Assembly (NCBI GenBank): GCA_014529385.2
Contig: CM043953.1
Coordinates: forward strand, 96,167,342-96,227,341
Source: Adiantum capillus-veneris
Lineage: Eukaryota > Streptophyta > Polypodiopsida > Polypodiales > Pteridaceae
Reading direction: 5' to 3'
DNA length: 60,000 nucleotides
Shown here: positions 20,001 to 32,658 of the stretch, one piece after another
Position numbering within the stretch: position 1 is the stretch's first letter
Layout of the letters: each line of letters begins with the position of its first letter
The notes under the pieces: generated by a model
What the model saw: only the letters and a program-made list of their open reading frames with translations
Told to the model about the DNA's origin: nothing
Databases searched by the model: none
Translations under genes and position numbers: made by a program

Positions 20001-20416
20001 GAAGAGTGCCATAATACCTGTATATCGACGGGGTAAAAGAACGTCAATATCCGCGTGGAAAGATATGCGCTATATGAACGCCATTCACTCATCTATTAAC
20101 CCTTTCATATTACCCATGATACTATACGACCATAACCTTTGTGTTTTCACCTTTGTCTGGTTTTGATATGCTTTTTTTTTTCTTTTTTTGTGTGTGCGAG
20201 TGCAAGAGAGAAAGAGTGGGGCTTCTTGATTGCACTTCCTTCCAAACCCTAGACATCATGGCATCTATGGTATAACTCCTTCATATAGTTTTTGGAGTTC
20301 TCTTACAAACTCTCACCACCAAAATCTCGGTTCTTTCCTGGCAAGATCGTAAACTTCTCGACATATTTTTGGTGAACCCGATATGAATCTGCCAAAATCG
20401 GATTTTGTGGGTAACC

Positions 20417-21560
20417 ATGGGTGATCATGTGGAGCAACATGGTATGCATTTTGACCCAGCAACAATGTAAATGTTTCAAGCATTTGCAATGCTCATGCGG
20501 CAACAACATGCCACTGAAAGAAGGGAGATTTCAACAACCAAAGACATACAAGCAATCATAAACAAAATTGATCACTTCAATGGCAAAGATGTAACCAAGT
20601 ACTTGCACAGGTATGTGAAGGATATAGAGTTGCATCGCGTATCAGTAGGTGAGATGATTCAAAGCTTTGAACTAATTGTTTCTCCAAAAATTAGGGAGCA
20701 TGTTAAGGCAATTAAAGATGGGCATGGGAGAAATTGGGAAGAACTCAAAGTAGCTTTAAAGGAGGAAGATTTCATGGAGGACTTTGAAAGATATACCAAA
20801 AGGAAATTCTTAGATTGGGTACTCAAGCCAAAACAAGGACTATCAATAACATAGCTACTTAGGAAATTTGAGTGGTGCTATGCACAACTCACCAAGGACA
20901 GAAAAGGCCACACTAGGTGTAGAGAAGACAGATCTTTTCTTACAAGCTACAGGTAAAGAGTTTCAAGAAAATTTGGAGCTTCTTCTTGAAGATAAATATG
21001 TTGAGCAAGAACTAAAGACCGACTGGAATGAGGTTGAAGGTGTTGTCCCATTGCTTGAAAAACGACAAAGAAAAAGGGACAAGATGATAGTAAACACTAC
21101 AAGTACTTCCACCTCTACTTCTAACAAAATGGTAAAGCCTACTTTTATAGCTCGTAAGTTTGGTGAGTCCATGCTAGATGGGCTTGTGAAGGGAATACGT
21201 GCCTTGAAGGTGAAACTTGCAAATCTTGAAGAAAAAGGCCAACCATCAGGGCCACTTCCTGGGCAAAGACAAAAACCCATAGAAGGGTTTGTTAATAGAT
21301 GTCTTTGGTGTGATAGTAAAGACCATGTAAGAAGGGATTGTGATAGTTTTAGTGATGCTTTAACAAAAGATGTTATCTTTTTTAAGGATGGTAAAATCCA
21401 CTTAAGAGAGATAGGTCTACCCTTGAGAACTAACTTCGGGAAGGGGGGAATGCAAACCTTAGTTGAAGAGATGGAAACTAACCATGCCACCCTTCAGTTG
21501 AGGCATCTACTTATGGAGTAAAAATTGAGCATCTTAGTGATGAAGAGGTGAGTGATCATC
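20417..21560 (+). pseudogene. Gag of gypsy-C with CCHC knuckle
   Basis: The likely start is ATG 20,417, followed in frame by a TAA at 20,468 and by a long frame from 20,471 with DIQAIINKIDHFNGKDVTKY, typical of a capsid-like gag. A stop at 20,852 and a frameshift lead into the second frame (20,868-21,521). That frame has a Ser/Thr run and a zinc knuckle, CLWCDSKDHVRRDC. The knuckle spacing C-2-C-4-H-4-C is intact. The protein would package element RNA. Confidence 0.75.
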
Positions 21561-21719
21561 ATGGTCAAAATTTGGCCAAATGTCATGGAATTAGCTAAAA
21601 AATAGGTGATTGCATACGTCTAGAAACAGGGCGGAGTGATCCAGTGGATTCAATGTCTATCCATGCCTACATTACAAACTGCCAAAGCCATGAATCCATT
21701 GTAGAATAAAAGTGTAGGC

Positions 21720-22607
21720 ATGAAAATGGTGATGAAGGCCCTTCAAAAAGAGATACAAGAAGTGGAGAGAGGAACGATGCAGCACCTTTGCGAGCACCAT
21801 CAACATAGGAGGACCTTCACCAATAGTGACCATGGAGGAATCTACATCAGGGAAAAAAAAGAGCCAACAAAAGGCAAGCCAAAAGGACCAGCTTACAAAC
21901 TACAATTTGATATTAATCTTGCTACAGACTTAAAGAAATTTCTAGAGGAGAGGAATTTGACTAGCAAGGTTGAGTTTACTTTGGGGGACGTGCTTGGCAT
22001 AGCCAAGCATGAATTACATGAAGAGATTATCGACATCATCAAGAGAAAGAAGCAAACACTTGGAGAGTCTATTTTCCCACAAGCTGAAGGCGAGATTGTG
22101 AAGACACAAGGAGTACAGGTGTGTACTAAAGAAGGTGATGAAGCTATGGTGGGATGCTATCATTCTTCTTGGAATGTAAGTCAAGTGAAATTTTTTGATG
22201 ATGGGGAAGAATTTCAAAGCATTCCTAAGAGCCACTATTCTAGAAGCCATTGGGCATGGGCTACTACAGAGACGTTGGTCAAGGTAGGTGTTTTTGAAGA
22301 ACCATTTGTTGCCCTAATTGACCATGGTTCTAAAATAAATATATTGTTAAAAAGTCTTTACAACAAATGTAAATGGCCAATGGACACAGAATATGGTTGG
22401 ACGGTGAGAGTGGCAAACAATTCATTAGGTGAATTATATACAGCATGTTCAAGTGTAAAGGTGACAATAGGTGATGTAGAGGTCGAACAAAACTTCTTTA
22501 TACACGACACATCTTCATATCATCTTATCCTTGGACAGCCCTACATTGGGGGAGTTCAAATGGAAACAAAGGTAATGGATGATGGCTCAACTTATGCTAG
22601 GATATGA
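21720..22607 (+). pseudogene. Protease region of gypsy-C
   Basis: A 295-codon open frame. Its second half has EPFVALIDHGSKINILLKSL, matching the D-x-G-S active-site loop of retroviral-type aspartic proteases, and YHLILGQPYIGG, matching the second conserved protease block (I-L-G-x-x). The first half is a lysine/glutamate-rich linker from gag. This is the longest clean frame left in the element. Confidence 0.75.
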
Positions 22608-23429
22608 AGGAGAGATGGTAAAAGTGCTATTCAATTTCTCACAGTTTGTGTAAATCATGAAAGAAATTGTGACAACCTTAGAGATCATCCTCTACCAAAG
22701 GTGAGCAAAAAATTTCATGATCATAGAGAAATGATGGCTTTTGGCCAAGTACCATTGTAAAGTGGGATTGCAGTGGTATTGAAATAAAAAGGGTCTTGTC
22801 TGATCCAGAAATAGGTGAAACTTTCTCAACGGGCTCCTTGGTAACAAGGAATGGATCAGTATGTTTTACAAAACTTGAAGATTTAAAGAGATATTAGAGG
22901 CAATATGTACATAATGTACAAATAACCATGAAAGAGAGTGGGTTGCAAGAGCCTATTGAAAATGTTTTGGATTTGTGTAAGCAAGTTTCTTTCGTAGATA
23001 CTAAGGGTGAGCTTGATGTTTTAATGGAATCTAGTTTGCATCTCAAAAATGAAATTGTGGAAGTATGCTCTAAGGAAATATATCAAGTCATAGAATCCTT
23101 TAAAGAAAACGAGTGTTTTAAACAAACAATTGGCCCAGAAGTCCATGTTGAAACTTAAGTACAAGCGTGTAGCAAACAAGGTGAAACCAGTAGCTTCATC
23201 CTTACCACCCAACAATAGGGAAAAGATTGAGCAGGCTTCTTTGCAACCAATTTTGAGGAATCCTTAAAAGATTGGACACACCTTCACAAAGGACTCTTTT
23301 CAAGAGTTGTAGATTGGTTGCGAGAAGTTTCTAACACAAGAGGAGACAAAGAAATACTTTCAAAGCATGGTAAGGCTTTTGCATTGGAGCGACATGAGAT
23401 AGTATGTGTTGATTCTTCTATTGTAGCTC

Positions 23430-24376
23430 CAATGGTAAGTTTTACAATACCTCATGTATCATGGAGTTTGATACCTATTCAATTCCAAAGGCTCATTTGC
23501 CAAAGTTAGTAGATCTATTGAATGAAAAGATCAAAATGGGGATTTTGGAGCCTTCTTGTGCTCCATACTCAAACAAGTGGTTCATAGTTCCAAAGAAGAA
23601 TGGTGCTCTATGCTTCATCCAGGATATGCAACCAGTGTGAACAAGGTGACAATTAGAAATGTAGATACAGGTTTATTTGTGGATGAGTTTGCAGGGAGAG
23701 AAATCTACTGAATGGGGGACCTCTACTCAAGGTATGATAAATTTCAGCTTGCAATAGAAATTAGAGACTTGACAACCATGAGGACACCTTTAGGTTTGGT
23801 AAGGATGTGTACCTTGCCGTAGGGAGCAACCAACTCGGTTGCACATATGATGAATGGGATGAATAAGGTCTTACGTGACTTTATTCCTCAAATCACGTTG
23901 CCTTTCATTGATGATTTTCCTATCAAAGGATGCAAACAAGGTGGAAAAGATGCAGCTTTGGATATCACGGGGTGCTGCAGATTTTTGAAAAATTACATAA
24001 ATGTTTGTGATAAAATTCTATCTAGATTGGAGGAAGTGAATCTTACTTTGTCAGGAAAAAGTCTATGGTTGATGCCAATGAAGTGCTCATTGTGGGGCAC
24101 ATGTGCGGACCATATGGTAGGAAACCTTGTCCAACAAAGGTGGATGCCATCCAAAGAATGAAAGAAACATGCACTAGCATCACTAAGGTTAGAAGGTTTC
24201 TGGGAGAATGCGTCTTTCATGTTATTTGGATTCCACATTATGCACATGTAGTTGATCCTCTTTATCAATTGCTTAGAAAGAACCAAAAGTTTAAATGGAC
24301 AGAAGCACATGTAAAATCCATGAAAAATCTCAAGGAGTTGTTTCAATCTACCAATTTTGAGAAAGGTAGACTATGA
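23430..24376 (+). pseudogene. Reverse transcriptase of gypsy-C, heavily broken
   Basis: Across several frames the RT blocks can be followed: LVDLLNEKIKMGILEPS and SNKWFIVPKKNGALCFIQD near 23,500-23,630, TPLGLVRMCTLP near 23,790, and the active site PFIDDFPIKGC near 23,905 (Y/F-x-D-D type). VRRFLGECVFHVIWIPHYAH and VDPLYQLLRKNQKFKWTEAH near 24,190-24,310 follow. At least three stops and several frameshifts interrupt it. Confidence 0.75.
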
Positions 24377-24397
24377 GTGTAAAAGGCCAGTATAACT

Positions 24398-24844
24398 GTG
24401 ACAGTAGACACCAGTCCTATAGGAATTGGATGGGAAATAGGGAAAGATGATGATGAAGGACACATGTATGTGGTGAAATTTGGAGCAAAGGTACTGAGTG
24501 ATTGCCAAAGAAGCTATCGAGAGATAAAGAGAGAGTTATGGGGTATGGTTATAACCTTGAAAAATGGGAAAGAGTACCTAATTGGTGCATATGTCGTTGT
24601 AGAAACAGATTCTCTACCACTTCTTGGGATGATTACAAGTTGCGCAAAGCCATACATTGCTATGTTGCGGTGGATTGCCTACATTAAGTCCTTAAATCCA
24701 GAGTTTAATTACATTGTAGGTAAAGACAATACAGTGGCAGATATGATATCAAGGGCAAGGTATGAAGATGAGTCAGAGATGGAGATGATGTGGGCACAAA
24801 GTTCTATTCTATCTCTCATGTCAAAGGTAACAATGTATGCATGA
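24398..24844 (+). pseudogene. RNase H of gypsy-C
   Basis: A 148-codon frame with MTVDTSPIGIGWEIG (first catalytic Asp), SYREIKRELWGMV (Glu), VVVETDSLPLLGMI (Asp) and FNYIVGKDNTVADMISRA (last catalytic Asp). The four acidic positions of a Ty3-type RNase H are kept. Reading ends where it would run into the integrase. Confidence 0.8.
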
Positions 24845-24987
24845 CTAATCCACTTGAATTGTTCTTGACAAAGCTGTATGAAGGTGATTGGCTCCTTATT
24901 GGAAGCTACTTGAGTACTTTAACAAAACACGATGATTGGTCTGAGCAAGAATTCAAGAGGATTCAGAGGAAAGCATATGAGTAATTT

Positions 24988-26307
24988 TTGTTGTGGAAGC
25001 ATCCTAAACAAAAGGATGTCACACAACAAAGGATTATATGTAAAAAAGAGACTCAAGTAAAGCTCATGCAAGAGTTTCATGAGAGTCTATGGGTTGGACA
25101 CAGGGGTGTGTGGACAACCTTCTCGAAGTTGAAAGAAAAATATTGGTGGAAGGGAATGCATAACTATGTATCTCAATTTGTAGAGCCCTGTAAAACTTGT
25201 CTAATGTATTCAAATGTCCAACATCGTGATGGATTGCACCCTACATATCCGTTAGCCATACACTATAAATGGGTTGTGGATCTAGTCACAATGCCTTTAG
25301 GACTCTGGAAGATGAGATACTTACTTCTTTCAGGAGAGGACCTAACTAACCAGGTTGAAGGGCGAGCATTAAGAGCTATAACCACAGAAGCTATATGCTA
25401 ATTCCCTCTTGATGATGTGATTTGTCGTTATGGTTGTGTGGGAAAGATCACTACAGACAAAGGTGAACTGGATGCCAAGGAATCAAGGGAGTTCTTTTCC
25501 ACATTAGGAATCAAGCTTTCTCTTAATTACTACAGCTTACAACTCTGAAGGCAATGGAAAGAGTGAAAGAGGGAATCCTCCTATTATCAAGGCTTTGGCC
25601 AAGGCTTGGAAGGAAGAGTAAGTGAGTGGACAAAACTGTTGCCATATGCTTTATGGGATGATCATACAACACATAGCTCAATAACCTGCTATATGTCTAC
25701 GGAGATGATCTATGGTCAAAAGCCAGTGATACCGATTGCATATGCAATTCCCACATGGAATGTACTACCTTGGCAAGAGGGTCTTCGCAGGGAAGACATT
25801 CTTGCATTGTGCATAAGGCAACTAGAGAGAAGACCTAGAAACATTGAGGCTGCAAAAGAATGACTCAAATTTTGATAAGCGACATTGGCTCAGGAGTAAA
25901 TCAATTGACGAAGGTGACTGGGTTATAGTGTATGATAGTAGCCTTGATAACCAGCACACAATCATGTGTAAGTTCTTAAAAAGATGGTTTGGACAGTATG
26001 TTTAAAGCATGTGCATGAAATTGCTACTTATAGCTTGTCTCAACCATATGGGACAGAAGTAAAGGTTCCCATTGTAGGGAAAAGAATCAAGGTGTTTAAG
26101 AGAAGCGAAGAGATTGGTCCAGAAGATGCTGAGGAAGAAGAAAACATAGGTGACAATCAAAGTGAAGATGAAGATTTGGAATTTTCCCGTGAAAAGAAAG
26201 CAAGGAAGATATACAAGAGGACTGATCTTGCAAAGAGAAAATGTGGCACATACCAAAGGATGTGCAAGTTTAGAGAAGGTGGATGTCGTGTTGTGGTACG
26301 TACATAG
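24988..26307 (+). pseudogene. Integrase and C-terminal tail of gypsy-C
   Basis: The frame at 24,988-25,401 has the zinc-finger half (MQEFHESLWVGHRGVWTTFS, CKTCLMYS) and WVVDLVTMPLG, where the first catalytic Asp stands. After a stop near 25,399 there follow ITTDKGELDAKESREFF (second Asp) and, in a further frame, LLPYALWDDHTTHSSITCYM. The last frame (25,984-26,307) continues as a C-terminal domain with EVKVPIVGKRIKVFKRSEE and an acidic/basic end. The element is broken by several stops. Confidence 0.75.
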
Positions 26308-26763
26308 TGGGAACGAGTGCTAAGAGATTAATTCTTGACTTTTAGATGCATGAGAATATTTTCCATAATGTATATATGCATTTCTGAGTATAAGTAAAAT
26401 CTTTCTACCACATCCTAGTATTTATCTTAAGGGTAACATATTTCTATTTTCTTGCTAGTGGGAAAAATGCATTGGTGCTTTCATTCTACCATCTCATTAT
26501 TATCTCATACTCTAGATAGATCCTATAGCTAATGTAATTCTTAATATAATGACCTCTTATATATTTTTCATAATTTTCTCATATTTCTACTAGTAGGATT
26601 TTATTTTAATTATATATCTAAAAGAAGAGGAATCTACTCTCTAGGAGAAGTGGACAAGGCTTCAAGGGCCATCTCTATAATTCAAAGAAAACTTAAGAGG
26701 AAGAGGACACACACTTGTCCTCACCTTTGAATTATGGGGATATGGAATGATTATATTTGCCAA
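26308..26763. other. AT-rich spacer between two gypsy remnants
   Basis: No coding sequence. It could hold the 3' LTR of gypsy-C or the lost 5' part of gypsy-D, but no matching partner exists in the window. Confidence 0.3.
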
Positions 26764-27378
26764 GGTTAAGCAGAGAGTAGTAACAAAACCATCAAGAATA
26801 TTCTAACCAAGATTATTCAAAAGAAACCACATCAGTGGGATCTTAAGCTCCAGACTGCTCTATGGGCCTACAGAAGAGCTTATAAAGTCACCACTAGAAT
26901 GACACCTTTCAGAATGGTGTATGATACTGAAGTTGTAGTGGCTATTGAATTTGTGATTCCCAATCTCATAATTTTGATGGAATATGGATTAGATTTTAAT
27001 CATAATCTTAAACATAGACTAGAAGAATTAGTGCAGTTGGATGAGTTGCAACAACGAGCCATGCTGAAACAGGAGATTGTTCAACAATGAAGAAAGCCCT
27101 GGCATGATAAAAGAATGAAGGTTAAGGAGTTCCAGAAGGGAGACTCAGTTTTTCTTTATCAATCCAAACAGGGCCCTAAGAAACCAAATTTAAAGATAGC
27201 TTGGGTTGGTCCATATGAAGTCGATTGGGTATTTTCCAATGGCATAGTAAGATTGAAGGACTTATCTGGATTACTGTTGTCAGGTGTCTATAATGGGGCC
27301 AAAATCAAGCTATATTATTCTAATGAAAAAGAGACCTCAAGAGGAGAAGATACTAGTCTTCTGGGTGCTGATGACTAG
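26764..27378 (+). pseudogene. Gypsy-D integrase, C-terminal half
   Basis: From about 26,764 the plus strand reads LQTALWAYRRAYKVTTRMTP, FRMVYDTEVVVAIEF, then one stop at 27,088, then WHDKRMKVKEFQKGDSVFLY and LKIAWVGPYEVDWVFSNGIV, NGAKIKLYYS. This is the end of a Ty3/gypsy integrase with its GPY/F-type domain. The 5' part of pol is missing. It differs from the integrases of gypsy-A and gypsy-C, so it belongs to a third lineage. Confidence 0.8.
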
Positions 27379-27914
27379 GGATGTTTAGACCCAGCCATTT
27401 TAAACCTCTTCCATGTACAACCAGTACCAGAATCAGTGACAGTGCCAAAAAAGTCTGAGAGTGACAAAACAATGCCAACGGGTCAGTAGAGTTTCAGAGT
27501 CAGTACCAGTTCTTATGGGGAAAAGGGCCAATGGGAATGCATGTGATAATTATTAAAGGGATTATGGGACAAATTGGTCAATGCATGTGTGGCACGTCGC
27601 TGACGGTGCACAAAACCCTAGGAACGGTAAGTAGTGGAGCTTCTATGGGACGTACCGGTATAACAGTAAGGCGGGAGGGCATTCTTCCTCACAAGTCTCC
27701 TGTGAGATGCCTACTTGCTATTACACACTCGCCATTGCCACGCTCTGAAGACTCTTCACTACAACCAAAAACCTCCTCGATAGAAGAGTCTATTGATCCT
27801 TGTCTATCCCTACCCGACACACCTTGATGTGGCTTTGAATATACAAGAAAGTATTCTTCCTCTACAGACTTATCTTCCTCGCAATGTATGCGTAGAAGGA
27901 AAATATCGGAGAAA

Positions 27915-30900
27915 ATGCAGGATACAATGGCTGAAAATTCAATAATTATCAACTCTCTTCAAGCCTCTCTGCCACTTATTCCACATAGCAAGATACAACG
28001 ATATGTGTTTATTGAGTAGGCAGAATCGTTGTTGCAGTTGTGGGATTTGCATGTGGTCGTACAAGCTACAAGGTTGTATTTTGACACAGCCATTATCAAG
28101 CAAGTTCTTGATTCTTTTAATGTTGAGGAAGGCAGTGCCATTGTTAATGGAGTGAAAATTACAGCAACACCTGATGACATTGCCTACGCTTTCAAAATTC
28201 CCAACGAGACAAAGCCAACCCCACAACATCTGCAGAATAAGTTTGGCTCTAAAGGAGGATGAAGCAACCAAAAAGAAAAGGAAGGCTGGTGCACAAGGGG
28301 TTCCAGTAGCACGACAGGACATCCCCTCAGCCTATAGGTTTGTTGCTGAGGCTATCAGTTAAAAGAATAATCCCACATATGTGTCAGAAAAGGTGTTTGC
28401 GATGCTGCTCGCAAAAAAGCTAAATGCTAAAGCTAAAATCAATTTGTGTCAGATCTTGTCTCACAATGTGTCATATCAGTTTGCCAAGTTGAAATCTCAG
28501 AATGTATTTAGAGCTTGGTATGTCTGGAAATTTCTATACTGGGCAATTTCTCTAGAAGCCTCTTTCTAGGTAAAGATGACTTGGAGTTCGAAGCCCATTC
28601 CAGCCATTAACAATGTAGAGCTATCTTCAAACGAAGAGGCTCCAGACAATCAATTGGCCCTAACTGGACAGAAGAGGAAGGCCACACAAGTGGAGGCCGA
28701 TGGTTCAAAGAAACCAAGTACTATGTTGGCAAAGAGTACTGCTTTACATAAGAAATTAGAGAGTCAGGTCAGGCCCTTGCCCACTGAAAATTCCTCAGAA
28801 GGCCAAACTTCAGCAATACCTGAAGAGCAAACTCCAACAAAAATCAACACTTGAAAAGGCCAGCAAGCAATGCCAAGCACTGAACAGATGGCAGTCAATA
28901 CTAACAAAGGAAAGGGCCCAACACCTGCCAACCCGGCCACCAAAGTCCTTTTCAACAAAATGGCTTTATCTATAACCAAGAAAGATCGATTGCAACAATT
29001 ACAACATAACCTTCTCAAAGGCCGAATAATTCTTCAAAAACCAGATTTGGCAGCATTGCCATACATAGCTCTTGTTATGATTTATGAGCCAGTTTAATGG
29101 GACTCAGCTACAGTAGCTGATGGTGGCTGCTCGAGCACTTATCCAAGCATCATGGAATACCATTGTCAATGCCTTAAGACAGATGATGGATGCATCATCT
29201 TCCAATGAGGAAGTGTCTAAGCTAAAAGAAGAACGAAAAAGCAACCATTAGCACATTCAGAAACTTCAGAAGGATGGGACAGCATAATCTCTTAGGCATG
29301 GTATCGCCAAAAATTAGTCAACAAGAAAAATTAAGGAACTGCAAGCAAAGCTGTTTAAGCCAGAAATAGAAAATCGACAATTAAAGGAAGACAAGGTAGG
29401 AGCCTTAAGAGATGCTGACAAATTCCAGACTCTGCTATGAATGAACGGTGAAAACTTCAACGCGTTGTTGAAAACCCACACTGCATTAAAGACTTACCTT
29501 ACAGAGAGATATATCTATAATAACCTTGCTGATATTTTGAATCCACAAGGCAATGTGACTCTAGATATGACAATTTGAAGGCACTCATGGAGACTATGCA
29601 TAGTGATCTACAAGAAACGCTCTCTGAATACAACACAGACTTAGCAAATCAGACCAATATGGATTATATCAGTAAGAAAATTAATCCCGATGAGGAGTCT
29701 GAGAGGGAAGAAGAGTAGGACCTCATGATGATGATAATTTTCCTCCTTCCCCACCCTCAGTCTCTGGAGCTGGTGGATCAGCTGACAGTGAGCCCAACAA
29801 GGACCAGCTAGACCAACACAAAGACCAATAGTTGGGTGACTAGCAATCTGATGATCAGCAACAAGGTAGTGGACAACACAATAAGGGCAACATTGGAGAT
29901 TCTCTAGTACACCACTCACGGCACATTTCAGATAGCAAAGAAAAAGCCAAATATGTGACTGCATCCTTTAAGGTTGATGAGAAACACTCCTTACAGCTCA
30001 TCACATTGATGAAGAGATTAAGACATCAGCAAGCTCCTATTTCTAGAAAGTATTTGGAGTATGACCCTCTTATCTCTTATGTGGAACGCTTCCAAAAGCT
30101 GTGTGTAGGAGCCAAAGAAATGATTCAGCAGTGGAAGCTAGTTGCCTTTCATGATCAAGAGCTGTGTCAATTACTTGAGCATCCCAGTAGGATCCAGCTA
30201 CTGGAAAGGGTACCTGAGTGGACGCTAACTTTTGATGATATGACAGTCAATCCACATTGGCAGTGATAGTCCACTGTAGATCGACACTCTCTAGCTCTTG
30301 AATTGGATTTACTGCTAGGAAACAAACCTACATACAGATGTATGAAGGAGGTCAGGACTCAACTGAAAGAAGTCTTGCTTCAGATGGAAATTTCCAGAGG
30401 AGTTTTGGATCAGAGGGTACATAACATAATTAAAGATCAATCTTCTAGTAGTAAAGAACCCCAAACTCAAATGACAGTAGGAGAACAGGCAACTGCTCTC
30501 CGAAAACTCTTTTAGCTGGTCCGAATTACTAGGAAGATAATGCAACAAGAGAACCAAGCTGTCCTCAATTTTCTAGAGTTTGTGTCTGATTCTCCAGTTC
30601 TCCTGTATGCATTACCTTCTAAAGAGGCTGAACTGCCTAGATTTTTCCCTGCCTTGTATCCTCATCATCCTGAACTAGTGGATCGGCTCACTTACTTCAG
30701 CATCACTAATGAACTCCAGGACTAGTATGAGCGATCCATTATGGAATGGAAATCCTGGCAATCATTGATCAATGACCCTCAAAATGGATATTGTCATGGA
30801 TCTGCAAGGAGAAATGCAAAAGGCAAGACTTTGTATGGGACAGTGGAAGATCCAGCTATGTGGATTAACGAAGATCACAAATCAGTTACTTCAACTGACT

Positions 30901-31002
30901 GTGGAGTCTTCCAAGATTCTTAAAAGTGATATCAGTGCCAAACCAAGACTGGGACCACAATACAAAGAGATGGCTGAGATTATCTTTGAAGATAAATTAA
31001 GA
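27915..31002 (+). pseudogene. Unrecognised coding-like region between integrase and 3' LTR of gypsy-D
   Basis: From ATG 27,915 a chain of plus-strand frames covers about 3 kb, interrupted by stops. The first (to 28,262) has FDTAIIKQVLDSFNVEEGSA and VNGVKITATPDDIAYAFKIP, resembling plant transposon ORF1/gag-like domains that contain VNGxxI..P..I. Then come Lys/Gln/Ser-rich linkers (28,576-28,854), a coiled-coil-like stretch (29,200-29,450) and frames at 29,955-30,266, 30,303-30,515 and 30,540-31,002. The last has PRFFPALYPHHPELVDRLTY. Position after integrase fits the extra 3' ORF of some plant gypsy lineages. No named function is claimed. Confidence 0.5.
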
Positions 31003-31542
31003 TGAATCAGCCTCTCCAGCAGGGATGGATCCACACAGCCTCGCATTGTCATAAATTGGCCAAAACCCGTCTTACAAAGGGAAAACGCAGTTTGTATAAT
31101 CCCGACATCAAAACCTACAACGCTCTCACACCTTTTGAATTTGATATGTCCACTAAAAGGCAGGATTAGCTTGAGCAAGAGGCCATTTACAGACTTATCC
31201 AGAAGGACAATGATGACACTGGGACTTCTGAGACACCAACACTGAAGAAAGGTAAGAGGAATCGGGTTTAGTGAAAAGAGCTAGGTAGTTCCATCTCAGA
31301 ATCAGACGGTGGATTTCCTAAGTTAGGAACTGGATCTCCTTGGTTGGGCACCCTTGGAATTACAACTATAGGGGTGTCAAGCATTCAACAAGCATGAAGT
31401 ATGGTATAAATCTGGCAATACCGAAAGAGTACTATCATGAGAAACATCGGCCAAACCAGAAAACCATATGGTTTTCTCAACACCAAATCAAAATTAGGTG
31501 GTGGATTTGTTTTCTAGAAATTTTGGAGTTATACCAAAATTT

Positions 31543-31559
31543 AGGAAAGGAGGGAAGGA
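31543..31559 (+). other. Polypurine tract of gypsy-D
   Basis: The run AGGAAAGGAGGGAAGGA directly precedes the LTR start TGTAGAAGG. Position and composition fit a plus-strand primer. Confidence 0.75.
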
Positions 31560-32086
31560 TGTAGAAGGCAAGGGCAGCTCCAACAGGTGGGAACTGTCCC
31601 TTAGAAGGCCGGCCAGTGAGAAGTGAGAACAGCTACACTGGTAGTAATTACCACACGCAATTACTGCAGTAACTCTTGAGAGCTATAAATAGGACCCGCT
31701 ACACTATAGCTGGGCTACTTGTCTTTTTGTCTTTTGGCTTTCTAAAAACTTTTGGCTTATGAGCTCTTAGCTTGTAGATTCACCCTGTAATCATTTACTC
31801 TTGTAATCATATGAGCTTAACCAATTGTACATTGTATTGGTTATCCTTGAGCTATAATCTGAATCTGCAAATACCATTTCCAATTTCCCAGTTCTTTCTT
31901 TCATTTCAGTATGTCATTCCAGTTCAATTCTCTATTGCAGTCCAACACTTTGTTCCAGTTCTCATTAACTGACGGATGAGATAACTAGTAGCTTTGAATT
32001 CTAGCACTGGAATAAGTTGTTTGAAGATACCAGCTCCCATTCCACATTATCATAGCCATTTGGCTTAGCTCCCTCTCCCTTCTACA
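31560..32086 (+). repeat. 3' LTR of gypsy-D (527 bp)
   Basis: It starts TGTAGAAGG just after the polypurine tract and ends CCTTCTACA, an exact 9-base inverted match to the start. It contains a TATA box and T-rich sequence beyond it. The partner 5' LTR is not in the window, so the element is 5'-truncated or rearranged. Confidence 0.75.
31684..31691 (+). promoter_or_regulatory. TATA box in gypsy-D LTR
   Basis: TATAAATA sits about 125 bp into the LTR, in the middle of GAGAGCTATAAATAGGACC, a standard plant LTR promoter layout. Transcription would run to the right. Confidence 0.6.
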
Positions 32087-32122
32087 AGATAGGGCATTGG
32101 GGCAATGGAGAAGAGTCAAATA

Positions 32123-32288
32123 TGTTGCGAAGAACCGAGACGAAGAAGACTGAGACCGAGAGATGAGAGAGCGAGAGACGACAACTCGAGAATTGCAAAC
32201 CCCAAAGTGTGTCTACTGATCACACAAGATTCGTTTATATAGAGGGGACCAGGGTGCTATATATAGAGATACTATATGTAGCTCAACA
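32123..32288 (-). repeat. 3' LTR of the small LTR element (166 bp)
   Basis: TGTTGCGAAG...AGCTCAACA. It matches 34,920-35,070 except for an approximately 15-bp indel and a few changes near GAGATGAGAGAGCGAGAG. Confidence 0.85.
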
Positions 32289-32658
32289 CCCCCACTCAAA
32301 TGAAGGTCCCTAACTGTGGATGAAAAAACCCTTGGGGGCTCAAGTGAAAAACCCACAGCTCTATATATACCCACCCTTGTATTAAAATATTTTAAATATA
32401 CATCTACAATGTTCAAAGGAGCTACATCACTCCTATTTTACAATTCCCTTTCAAGGGTCTTTAACAACCCTATATATATAGTTCAATTGATGCAAATTCT
32501 TCAATATCTTTGAGCAGCTTGAATATCTTCGAGCCTCTATACACATTGCTTGATGTGACTTTCATCCTGTAAACAATATGAACTAAAGAAACATATCGAG
32601 ACGTGAAGGTTAGAAATAACCACATCACATTGTCTTTAGAGACGGTTCGCGATGCCGT

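Larger units (their letters stand above)
20417..26307 (+). mobile_element. Gypsy-C: old divergent Ty3/gypsy internal region
   Basis: Gag with zinc knuckle, protease, reverse transcriptase, RNase H and integrase fragments follow in Ty3/gypsy order on the plus strand over about 5.9 kb, with many stops and frameshifts. Sequence motifs differ strongly from gypsy-A, so this is another lineage. I found no LTR pair. The 5' side runs back into CT/poly-G sequence and the 3' side into AT-rich sequence. Confidence 0.8.

Noticed and set aside
27531-27827. 98-codon plus-strand ORF after the gypsy-D integrase
   Set aside because: Composition is irregular and the better frame starts at 27,915. Treated as spacer.
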